Of a DNA stretch of 64,000 bases, positions 26,713-33,693 are shown piece by piece. Numbering within the stretch: the first letter of the stretch is position 1; each line of letters begins with the position of its first letter. The position numbers and the translations under genes are program-made. The notes beneath the pieces are model-generated. The model was given only the letters and a program-made list of their open reading frames with translations, had not been told where the DNA came from and did no database searches. The DNA comes from Methanoregula sp. PtaB.Bin085 (lineage in GTDB: Archaea > Halobacteriota > Methanomicrobia > Methanomicrobiales > Methanospirillaceae): NCBI RefSeq assembly GCF_002067035.1, contig NZ_MVQB01000043.1, forward strand, positions 1 to 64,000. Direction: 5' to 3'.

Positions 26713-28236
26713 TCAGGAATACATCCGCGTTGCTGCAGAACGGAGCGGTTTTCCCTGAGGTGTCCGCGGGATGGTGTCTACAAAGAAGAATTTGAGCGGT
26801 ATCTTGTGCGGGGAGAGCTGGCCGGCGAGATACCCGCGGAGCTCTCCGGCAGTGAGGGCCGGGGCCGGGCCTTGGACTACCACCAGCGCCCCGATCTCCT
26901 CCCCGAGGGAAGGATCATCGATGCGGAAACAGAGGGCGTCTGCAACCGCCGGGTGTTTCAGGAGCGCTGCATCGACTTCCGCCGGGGAGATCTTCTCGCC
27001 TCCCTTGTTGATCAGTTCCTTCTTCCGGCCGGTGAGGTGAAGGTAGCCCTCGTCATCAAGGAACCCGGTGTCGCCCGTCCGGAACCATCCGTTGGTGAAC
27101 AGCGATGCATTCTCCTCCGGGCTGCTGTCGTCATACCCGCTAAAAACGCACGGTCCCCGGACAGCAATCTCGCCTTCCTGCAGGGGAGGGAGTGTGTTCC
27201 CGTTCTCGTCGATGATGGCGAGTTCGTCGATTACCGGCCTGCCCACGGATCCCTGCTTTCCCGGCGGCAGGTTGGTAGAGATGGTGCCCCCGACCTCGGA
27301 CATCCCGTAGCTCTCGATAACGGGGACGCCGAGCACCCGCTCGAGCTCCTCGCGGACGGTGCCGGGAAGGCTCGCCGAGGACGAACGGATATGGCGCAGA
27401 CTGTGCCCCTGCAGTTCTGCCGGCGGGATTGTTTTGAGCACCTTCAGGATGGCCGCGTGCATGGCCGGTCCGGCCGCGTAGAACGTCGGGCGGAACTCTT
27501 TCAGCAGTGGTGGGAGATCGGAGGGTATGAAATCCTTCGGGCAGATCACCGTGCCCCCGGCGCACAGGGGAGCAATAAAGCTCCCCATGATCCCCATGGT
27601 ATGGTAGTACGGGGCAATATGGAGGCAGCGGTCGCGGGGAGTGAACGCGAACGTCCCGCACACCCGCTGCGCAACCCTGCAGATGAGGCGGTGCGTGAGG
27701 GGCACGATCCGGGTGGTCGACGTTGTCCCCGAGGTCTGGAGCAGGATGAGCGTATCAGAACCGGATCCAAAAATGGCATTCCCGGTACCGGGGAAGTCCG
27801 GGCGGAGGACGAACGTGCCGGCACGGTTGCCGTCCGGGATCATACCGATGACCGGGAGCCCGCAGCGGGCGGCCGCAGTTCTTGCCGCACGGTTATCGTG
27901 CTCCTCCACGATGACTGCATCGATCCGCAGCTGCCGGAAGGAGCGCTCGTACTCCTCCGCGGTATACCTGGGGTTGAGGGGGGCGCAGGTGCAGCCGGTC
28001 ATGACCGAGAGAATGAGAACGCCGGTTACCGGGTGGTCGGGAGTAACGACGGCAACCCGGCTCGATGTCGAAAATCCCAGCCCGTTCAGGAACCGGATGG
28101 TGCCGGCTGCCTGGTCCCGGAGCCCGCCAAAGGAGAGCGGCAGCGAGCCGGGTGATTCGATGGCCGGCGTGTCAGGATCCTGGCCGTTTTCGAAAAGGAG
28201 GTCGTAGAGCGAGGGCTGGTCCGCGGTAAAAACCAT
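26713..28236 (-). CDS. AMP-forming acyl-CoA synthetase / ligase
   Basis: 507 residues, a full-length ANL-superfamily adenylate-forming enzyme. It activates a carboxylic acid with ATP and transfers it to CoA. The P-loop reads LLQTSGTTSTTRIVPLTHR, followed by MGIMGSFIAPL, ESYGMSEVGGTIS (A5 motif), the AMP-binding RTGDTGFLDDEGYLHLTGRKKE (A7/A8) and the C-terminal IPRTPQGKPLRSAATR with the catalytic Lys. The acid substrate is not readable; O-succinylbenzoate, medium-chain and aromatic acid ligases share this length. The 3' end abuts the truncated CDF gene. Confidence 0.88.
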   Translation of the reverse strand: MVFTADQPSLYDLLFENGQDPDTPAIESPGSLPLSFGGLRDQAAGTIRFLNGLGFSTSSRVAVVTPDHPVTGVLILSVMTGCTCAPLNPRYTAEEYERSFRQLRIDAVIVEEHDNRAARTAAARCGLPVIGMIPDGNRAGTFVLRPDFPGTGNAIFGSGSDTLILLQTSGTTSTTRIVPLTHRLICRVAQRVCGTFAFTPRDRCLHIAPYYHTMGIMGSFIAPLCAGGTVICPKDFIPSDLPPLLKEFRPTFYAAGPAMHAAILKVLKTIPPAELQGHSLRHIRSSSASLPGTVREELERVLGVPVIESYGMSEVGGTISTNLPPGKQGSVGRPVIDELAIIDENGNTLPPLQEGEIAVRGPCVFSGYDDSSPEENASLFTNGWFRTGDTGFLDDEGYLHLTGRKKELINKGGEKISPAEVDAALLKHPAVADALCFRIDDPSLGEEIGALVVVQGPAPALTAGELRGYLAGQLSPHKIPLKFFFVDTIPRTPQGKPLRSAATRMYS

Positions 28237-28371
28237 GATCGTGCAATAGTATGAGCCCGTTCTGCTATCAAGGTTCCATTATGCGGGTAATATGCAGGGG
28301 TTGTTTATTTTCCGCAATACCCGGGTTTGCCCGTACGGGGAGCATTATATCAGATTGCCCTCGGACTGCAC

Positions 28372-28980
28372 TCACTTCTTCCAGAGCATCGCGAGCCCGT
28401 TCTCGATGATTGCTTCATCGGACATCCCGGATTCCCCGCTCCCGATCAGGGAAAGGATCCCGCTCATGATCTGGTACAGCATCGTGCCATGGAATTCAAA
28501 CGGGAGATCTGCAAGGAGACCTTCGCGGATCGCGGTCTGCATCAGCCCCTCCATCCAGGAGAATTCCTCATAGATCTCCTGCTGCACGTCCTCGCCGATG
28601 CCCGGGTAGTTGTAGCACTGGTCGATGAACCGGACCTTGAGCGGGTTTGTCATGCCCCAGAAGATGAAGCCGCGGATGGCCTTCTCGATGCGCGGCTTTG
28701 TCGGCAGGGACGGGTCGGCATTATTCCTGATCGCGGCCGCCATCTCCTTTTTTATCGAGAGGTAGAGCGCCCCGACGAGCCTGTCCTTGTCCGGGAAATA
28801 GTGGAAGAGCGTGCCGGTCGAGACGCCGGCTTCTTTGCTGATCCGGGCGGTCGGGGTTGCGTCCACGCCATATTCCGTGAAGAGCCGGAGGGCCGTTGCA
28901 AGGATCTTCCCGCGATTGCCGGGAGCGGATTCCGGCGCCGCTGCCGGCGATTTCCCGGCAGTCCTCCGCTGTGCGGTCAT
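28372..28980 (-). CDS. TetR/AcrR-family transcriptional regulator
   Basis: 202 residues from the ATG at 28980, which has AAAGGA five bases upstream. A GTG at 29034, overlapping the stop of the previous gene (GTGA), would add 18 residues beginning with a second MTAQR. The helix-turn-helix is NRGKILATALRLFTEYGVDA then ISKEAGVSTGTLFHYFPDKD, classical for TetR. The rest is the all-helical ligand-binding and dimer domain. It is the last gene of the operon ABC ATPase, permease, aldo/keto reductase, tetR. The double palindrome at 32419-32438 in front of that operon is its likely operator, so autoregulation with release by an unknown ligand is inferred. Confidence 0.85.
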   Translation of the reverse strand: MTAQRRTAGKSPAAAPESAPGNRGKILATALRLFTEYGVDATPTARISKEAGVSTGTLFHYFPDKDRLVGALYLSIKKEMAAAIRNNADPSLPTKPRIEKAIRGFIFWGMTNPLKVRFIDQCYNYPGIGEDVQQEIYEEFSWMEGLMQTAIREGLLADLPFEFHGTMLYQIMSGILSLIGSGESGMSDEAIIENGLAMLWKK

Positions 28981-29030
28981 GGTGTCCTTTCTTCCGCCAC
29001 CGCTCTTTTTATGATCCTTCCGCTGCGCTG

Positions 29031-30242
29031 TCACTCCTTTACCTCTTTGGGGAACATCATCCGTACCACCGGCATCAGTATCTTCGTGCGGAGGCCACCG
29101 AGTGTTCTGTTCACTTTTGCCAGCTCATCCGGGATCGCGATATGCTGGGGGCAGGCCTTCGCGCACTTCCCGCACTGCTTACAGAGGGAGGCGTCCGCCC
29201 GGGCGGGCATTACTCCTCCCATCAGCATTGCACCGTACATCCCGCGTGTGAGGATCCTGTTCGCACCGATGTGGTAATCGTTATACATCGAGAAGCACAT
29301 CGGGATGTTCACGCCAAACGGGCAGGGCATGCAGTAGGCGCAGCCGGTGCAGCCGACAGGAACGAGACCGCGGTACGCCGCGACCACATCGGCGATGGTG
29401 GCGAGCTCGGCATCGGACATCGCATTCGGGAACGCGGTCTGGCACACCCGGATGTTTTCGGCGATGTGGTTCTCGTCGTTCATGCCGGAGAGGACGACCG
29501 TGACCTCGGGATGGTTCCAGACCCAGCGGAGCGCCCACTCGGCCGGGGAGCGTTTCAGGGGCGATTTGTCGTATACCTGCTGCACCGCTGCCGGCAATTT
29601 CCCGGCCAGCATCCCGCCCCGGAGCGGCTCCATCACCATGACCGCAACATTCTTCGAGGCGGCATACTGCAGCCCCTCGGTCCCGGCCTGGTTCGTCTCG
29701 TCGAGATAGTTGTACTGGATCTGGCAGAAGGTCCAGTCGTAGGCATCGATGATCTCTTTAAACGCCTTCCGGTCCCCGTGGAACGAGAACCCGGCGTTCC
29801 GGATCCTGCCGTCCGCCTTTGCCGTGTCAAGGAAGTCCAGCACGCCGAGGTCGTGCAGCCGCTTCCACTGGCTGCCCTCGATCCCGTGCAGGAGGTAGTA
29901 GTCGATATGGTCCGTCTTCAGCTTCTTCAGCTGGATCCCGAGGATCCGGTCCATGTCCTCCCGCGTGTTCACGTTCTGCGGGGGCAGTTTTGTTGCGAGT
30001 TTCACTTTCTGCCGGTACCCGTCCTGCAGGCACCTGCCCAGGAACCGCTCGCTCTCCCCGCCGTGGTACGGCACCGCGGTATCGATGTAATTGACCCCGG
30101 CATCGATCGCCGAGCGGATCTGTTTTGTTGCGCGTTCCTCGTCGATACTCATGCGCCGGGTCGGGAGCCGCATCGCCCCGAAACCGAGCGCCGAGAGCTT
30201 GTCGCCGTTCTTCGGTACGGTCCGGTATTGCATCATGGTCAT
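29031..30242 (-). CDS. Aldo/keto reductase with C-terminal 2[4Fe-4S] ferredoxin domain
   Basis: 403 residues. The N-terminal barrel (about 1-290) carries the reductase tetrad in NYIDTAVPYHGGES (Asp, Tyr), KLATKLPPQN (Lys) and YYLLHGIEG (His). The C-terminal part has a cysteine cluster GCTGCAYCMPCPFGVNIPMC and a second one, CKQCGKCAKACPQHI, which together bind iron-sulfur clusters. Such fusion proteins, common in anaerobes, are thought to couple a carbonyl/alcohol reaction to ferredoxin-like electron transfer. The start ATG is 27 bases after the permease stop. In the operon with an ABC exporter and TetR it suggests a response to a toxic carbonyl or hydrophobic compound (inference). Confidence 0.87.
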   Translation of the reverse strand: MTMMQYRTVPKNGDKLSALGFGAMRLPTRRMSIDEERATKQIRSAIDAGVNYIDTAVPYHGGESERFLGRCLQDGYRQKVKLATKLPPQNVNTREDMDRILGIQLKKLKTDHIDYYLLHGIEGSQWKRLHDLGVLDFLDTAKADGRIRNAGFSFHGDRKAFKEIIDAYDWTFCQIQYNYLDETNQAGTEGLQYAASKNVAVMVMEPLRGGMLAGKLPAAVQQVYDKSPLKRSPAEWALRWVWNHPEVTVVLSGMNDENHIAENIRVCQTAFPNAMSDAELATIADVVAAYRGLVPVGCTGCAYCMPCPFGVNIPMCFSMYNDYHIGANRILTRGMYGAMLMGGVMPARADASLCKQCGKCAKACPQHIAIPDELAKVNRTLGGLRTKILMPVVRMMFPKEVKE

Positions 30243-30269
30243 TGTTTTTCACCTCTGTCGTGTGTCATC

Positions 30270-31673
30270 TCAGAACCCCTGCGGATCCACCGCATCCCAC
30301 CGTATCTTTGCCTGCCGGATGAAGAGCCATGCCGGCACCGCGAGGATGACCGAACCGAGGGCATACCAGGGGTTGATGAACGAGAGCGCGGAGAAGACGG
30401 TTATCACGACGCCCACGAGGAGGAGGTACTCGAAGAGCACCTTTACGTCGTATACGAGCACGTTGGGCGAGAGGCCGCAGAGCCATGCCATGATGCCCAC
30501 GGCATAGAACGAGACCGAAAGGCCGAGCACCACCGCGGGGACCAGGTACGCCGCCTCGCCCGCGAGGATGGAAACCGCCGCAATGAAGACGGCCGGAATT
30601 ATCTGGAGGATCGTGAACGTGGTCAGCTTGCTCTCGATCAGCGTGCTGACGGCCACGGGAAGGCAGGCGTATGGTCCGAAGGCGTCGAACATCGTGACCC
30701 ACGTGTACATGGTCGATGCAATGACGCCGGTGGTCACGGCGTACAGGAAGAGCAGGGCGTGGGGCGGGAAGAACTGCGCCATCAGGGAGAGGAAGAACCA
30801 GATCACGCCAAGCGGGACCACGAAGGAGAAGATGGTCTGGCCGATCAGGCTCCCGCTCCGGTGGAGGTCGACGGCGTCCTTTGCAGCGAGCGGGGGGTTG
30901 GGCAGGAAACTGAGCCGCCCGAGCACGGGCGTGAAGAGATCGGGGTGTTTCTTCTCCGAGCCGACAGATTCGGGGTTGAAGAGCCAGAGCGAGACCACGA
31001 AGAGGTACGCGAGCACGATGCAGGAGAGGCCGAGGTTCCACCACGAGAACTCCTCGTGCAGCATCAGCGGCGGGAAGAGGATGGCAGGGTTCAGGCCGGA
31101 CGCCATGATCCCGCCGAAACCAACGCCGAGCAGGAGGAGGAAGGCCCAGAAGACCGGCTTCGACCACGAAAAGACCGTGGAGAGGAAGAAGATCCCGCAG
31201 AGGCCGAAGAGGAACGAGAGCGTGAGCGTGAGAAGGAGAAAGAGCGTGGAGGAGAGCGGGATACCGAGGAACGGCGCCGCGAGGATGTACCCGAACGCGA
31301 ACGGGAAGACCCAGAGGAAGAAGTAGTACACGGTGTCCTTGACCACGAAGTTTGCAAAGATAGTCCTCTCGGAGATCGGGAGGCTCCGGGCGGAGTAGGC
31401 GAGGAAGCTAGCCTGCCCGAAGCGCCGGTTCATCACTTCGTTGCCCAGCATGCCGAACCCGCCGACCATGAGCCCGAGCATCAGGTACATGGCATGGATG
31501 ATGATCGAGAGGTTCCCGACCGGGAGCGTCCGCTTTACGACCGGGATCAGGAACGATCCCATGAAAGCGATCCCGAAGATCAGGAACGGGAAGAGGGCGA
31601 ACGAGAGGCTGCCGAACATGGTGGAATGGACCCGCCACTCCTCCTTGACCATGGCGATGAAGAGCTCAAACAT
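30270..31673 (-). CDS. ABC transporter permease (ABC-2 type)
   Basis: 467 residues with about ten to twelve hydrophobic helices and no soluble domain. Near the N-terminus it reads FALFPFLIFGIAFMGSFLIP. The best-conserved looking part is ARSLPISERTIFANFVVKD (about 115), where ABC-2 export permeases of the ABC ATPase-2TM class have a membrane-entrance motif. The start overlaps the ATPase stop by 8 bases, so the two proteins are made together as one export complex. The substrate is unknown; context (aldo/keto reductase, TetR) hints at a drug or membrane-damaging compound. Confidence 0.8.
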   Translation of the reverse strand: MFELFIAMVKEEWRVHSTMFGSLSFALFPFLIFGIAFMGSFLIPVVKRTLPVGNLSIIIHAMYLMLGLMVGGFGMLGNEVMNRRFGQASFLAYSARSLPISERTIFANFVVKDTVYYFFLWVFPFAFGYILAAPFLGIPLSSTLFLLLTLTLSFLFGLCGIFFLSTVFSWSKPVFWAFLLLLGVGFGGIMASGLNPAILFPPLMLHEEFSWWNLGLSCIVLAYLFVVSLWLFNPESVGSEKKHPDLFTPVLGRLSFLPNPPLAAKDAVDLHRSGSLIGQTIFSFVVPLGVIWFFLSLMAQFFPPHALLFLYAVTTGVIASTMYTWVTMFDAFGPYACLPVAVSTLIESKLTTFTILQIIPAVFIAAVSILAGEAAYLVPAVVLGLSVSFYAVGIMAWLCGLSPNVLVYDVKVLFEYLLLVGVVITVFSALSFINPWYALGSVILAVPAWLFIRQAKIRWDAVDPQGF

Positions 31674-32391
31674 GGCGACCCTTCCCGACGAGCGAGAGGA
31701 AGAACGCGGGCAGGTGTTCGCCGCGTGCCTTCAGGTCGGCGACCGGCCCGGTGTGGAGGAGCGTGCCCTTGTGCAGGATCGCAAACTCCGAGCAGATCTC
31801 CTCGGCCACCTCGAGGATATGCGTGGAGATGAAGATCGTCCGGCCGTTCTTCACGTACTTTGCCAGGTAGTCCTTGACAAGGTCCTGCATGATCGGGTCG
31901 AAGTTGATGAGCGGTTCGTCGATGAGCGCGAGCTCCGGCTCGTGGATAAAGGCCTGCGTGAACATCAGTTTCTGCCGGGTGCCCCGCGACAAATCCTTGC
32001 AGAGCACGTCCTTCTTGTCCGCGAAGTCGAGGAAGTCGAACCACCAGTCCGCTTTCTTCCCGATCTCCGGGATCTGCCGGACCGCCGCCACGAACTTCAG
32101 GTACTCCATCGCGGTGAGGAAGCTCGGCGGCGTCTCCTGCTCGGGGATGATCCCGACCCGGGCCCGGATCCCGACCGGGTCCTGCGTCACGTCAATCCCG
32201 AGCACCGAGGCCGAGCCGCTGGTCGGCCGCGTCTGCCCGGTCAGCATCCTGATCATCGTGGTCTTGCCCGAGCCGTTGGGCCCGAGGAGGCCGAAGAGGG
32301 CCCCCTTCTCCACCGAGAGGCTTACGCCCTTCACTGCCTGCACATCGCCGTACGTTTTCGCGAGGTTGTCTGCCTTGATCACTGCGGTCAT
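31666..32391 (-). CDS. ABC transporter ATP-binding protein
   Basis: 241 residues, one full nucleotide-binding domain. Walker A GLLGPNGSGKTTMIRML, Q-loop in GIIPEQETPPSFLTAMEYL, signature LSRGTRQKLMFTQ (LSRGT replaces the usual LSGGQ), Walker B LALIDEPLINFDP and the switch IFISTHILEVAEEICS are all in place. It powers the downstream permease, which overlaps it by 8 bases. It is the first gene of the four-gene minus-strand operon; two overlapping palindromes lie 28-47 bases upstream of its ATG. Confidence 0.92.
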   Translation of the reverse strand: MTAVIKADNLAKTYGDVQAVKGVSLSVEKGALFGLLGPNGSGKTTMIRMLTGQTRPTSGSASVLGIDVTQDPVGIRARVGIIPEQETPPSFLTAMEYLKFVAAVRQIPEIGKKADWWFDFLDFADKKDVLCKDLSRGTRQKLMFTQAFIHEPELALIDEPLINFDPIMQDLVKDYLAKYVKNGRTIFISTHILEVAEEICSEFAILHKGTLLHTGPVADLKARGEHLPAFFLSLVGKGRHV

Positions 32392-32418
32392 TGTGAACGT
32401 CCCTTCCCAGACTGGTTG

Positions 32419-32438
32419 GTCTAGACTGACTAGTCGGT
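32419..32438. promoter_or_regulatory. Double palindromic operator in front of the ABC-AKR-TetR operon
   Basis: GTCTAGAC (32419-32426) is a perfect palindrome. ACTGACTAGTCGGT (32425-32438) is a 14-bp near-palindrome centred on GACTAGTC. Their centres are 9 bp apart. A minus-strand TATA-like CTTTATCC (about 32453-32460) puts the expected transcription start inside this block, the position of a repressor site. TetR regulators typically bind palindromes of this size; the operon's own last gene is tetR. Confidence 0.65.
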
Positions 32439-32550
32439 TGGATGCGGGAGGGGATAAAGGTGACGGGGCGGGAAAATTTTACTATAGTGACACATAATCA
32501 TTATATATTTCGTAAGAAATGTTGAAATTCGTCTAAGCCTAATATATTGA

Positions 32551-32673
32551 ATGATGGGGGTGGATGTTTTGGGTGAATCAGCAGACACTGAACGGTGGCA
32601 ATACACTGTTGGAGCAATTGTACTGTTTGTGATTCTGATTTTTTGGTTACTTTTTTCATCAAAAATGATCTAA
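32551..32673 (+). CDS. Single-helix small membrane protein (40 aa)
   Basis: A 40-codon frame reading MMGVDVLGESADTERWQYT, then a strongly hydrophobic helix VGAIVLFVILIFWLLF and a short SSKMI end. It begins ATGATG, has no overlapping gene on either strand that I can support, and the hydrophobic run is too clean for chance in AT-rich DNA. A TATA-like TATATATTT lies about 45 bases upstream. It sits in the AT-rich patch downstream of the ABC operon promoter. Function unknown; small single-helix proteins often modulate membrane complexes. Bases 32674-32858 hold nothing recognisable. Confidence 0.5.
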   Translation: MMGVDVLGESADTERWQYTVGAIVLFVILIFWLLFSSKMI

Positions 32674-32858
32674 AACACCAATCTTTTTTCATCAATTCTC
32701 CTTAGCGTCCTTATGGATTATCGCAATGGTACAGCGGTGGAGGCATATTCATATGTCCTCCAAGAGCGAAATTTTTTTTAATGGTTTTTGAACCCATTTT
32801 CAGAATTCTTTACATACAGATATGAACACATCGAAGAAAAATGAGGATTAATTTTTGA

Positions 32859-33161
32859 TCATTTTGACCAAATGAGTTTTGAGAAAGGAACACCAGAAAG
32901 CCAACTTAAGACAAAAATATAGACGAGGAAATCAAGAATTAAAAAAAACACTATTAAAATACTCACAAAAATCCTTGGCTCTATTGAGGGACTGTTGTTA
33001 AGTTGAGGAATGAATATCGAGATCCAAGATAAGAGAGGAAATACACATGTAAAAATAATGATAAGCAAAGCAAAGGTCAAAAATAGTAATAAAATGGTTC
33101 TAGCGATCTTTGCACCGGGATCATTTGATACTAGATAACGTCTTCCATTTTTATCTATCAT
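32859..33161 (-). CDS. Small AT-rich membrane protein
   Basis: 100 residues: a short polar N-terminus (MIDKNGRRYLVSNDPGAKIA), then hydrophobic segments at about 21-48 and 64-92 separated by a loop, and the end PFSKLIWSK. A good ribosome site (TTGAGGAAAGA) lies before the ATG at 33161. The base composition is far more AT-rich than its neighbours, and the gene lies in a patch rich in repeats and next to a MITE, so it is probably acquired. The family is not recognised. Confidence 0.55.
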   Translation of the reverse strand: MIDKNGRRYLVSNDPGAKIARTILLLFLTFALLIIIFTCVFPLLSWISIFIPQLNNSPSIEPRIFVSILIVFFLILDFLVYIFVLSWLSGVPFSKLIWSK

Positions 33162-33308
33162 CAGTCTTTCCTCAAATAGAATAATGACTATTTATCGAGC
33201 ATGAAACTATCATAGCTGTTTAGACCCTCTTATACCTCTCAGCCCGCCGGATGTTGAATTTAGAACCTGATCGGATCTTTTTATGATATCAATACCAACC
33301 ATAATAGA

Positions 33309-33409
33309 CCAAGCTCCCGCCCCCGACGGAGTGCTAAGGGTCATCAGACCCGACGCAGGGGAAGAGCAATAAGGCTCTTTGACTACAGGGTTGGCGCAAG
33401 GGGGACGAT
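33309..33409. repeat. Dispersed intergenic repeat, long copy
   Basis: One end (33309-33327, CAAGCTCCCGCCCCCGAC) and the other (33386-33409, CAGGGTTGGCGCAAGGGGG) match the two halves of the short copy at 13487-13536 in inverted orientation, with about 55 extra bases between them here. The spacer 33162-33424 contains no gene I can support. Confidence 0.5.
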
Positions 33410-33424
33410 TATTTAAAGAAATTA

Positions 33425-33661
33425 CGGCTCTGTAGAAATCCTTTTCATAACGCACTCAGTGGAATTGCGAGGGTGACCCCCTCTCTCCCCCAGAGGGGGA
33501 GGCAGCCCAAGGGGGCAAGCCCCCTTGACCCCCAATTCCGATCTTTTTTATGAATGCTCCAATACGGCGATGCTCCACGGGGCGAGGGTCGACAGACCCC
33601 GAGCGCCCGTGGCTCCATCGCAATACAATCCAAGATTTCTGTTAGCTTTTCTACAGAGCCG
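33425..33661. mobile_element. 237-bp MITE with 14-bp terminal inverted repeats
   Basis: The ends CGGCTCTGTAGAAA (33425-33438) and TTTCTACAGAGCCG (33648-33661) are perfect inverted repeats. They are flanked by direct AAATTA copies (33419-33424 and 33662-33667), a probable target-site duplication. The inside holds no transposase. It contains two strong GC hairpins in a segment bounded by GGAATTG (33461) and CAATTCC (33539), and a 46-bp palindromic repeat also present at 61.8 kb. The terminal sequence resembles those of insertion sequences that start GGCTCTGT, so a full-length parent element elsewhere in the genome is expected to mobilise it. Confidence 0.78.
33571..33616. repeat. 46-bp palindromic repeat, copy inside the MITE
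   Basis: Begins TGCTCCACGGGGCGAGGGTC and ends with CCCGTGGCTCC. CCACGGG and GGGTC on the left pair with GACCC and CCCGTGG on the right to form a strong hairpin. The copy at 61792-61837 differs at 3 of 46 positions. Confidence 0.7.
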
Positions 33662-33693
33662 AAATTAAAGAGAAAAGAGAGAGAGGATTATCT

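Noticed and set aside
28896-31832. 978-codon open frame on the plus strand
   Set aside because: It is antisense to the TetR, aldo/keto reductase and permease genes, with Arg/Glu/His-rich low-complexity sequence typical of shadow frames in GC-rich DNA.
33445-33633. Short minus-strand gene in the MITE (reads EPRALGVCR, SPRGA)
   Set aside because: The peptide is just the translation of the palindromic repeat; the second copy at 61.7-61.9 kb shares only that stretch.
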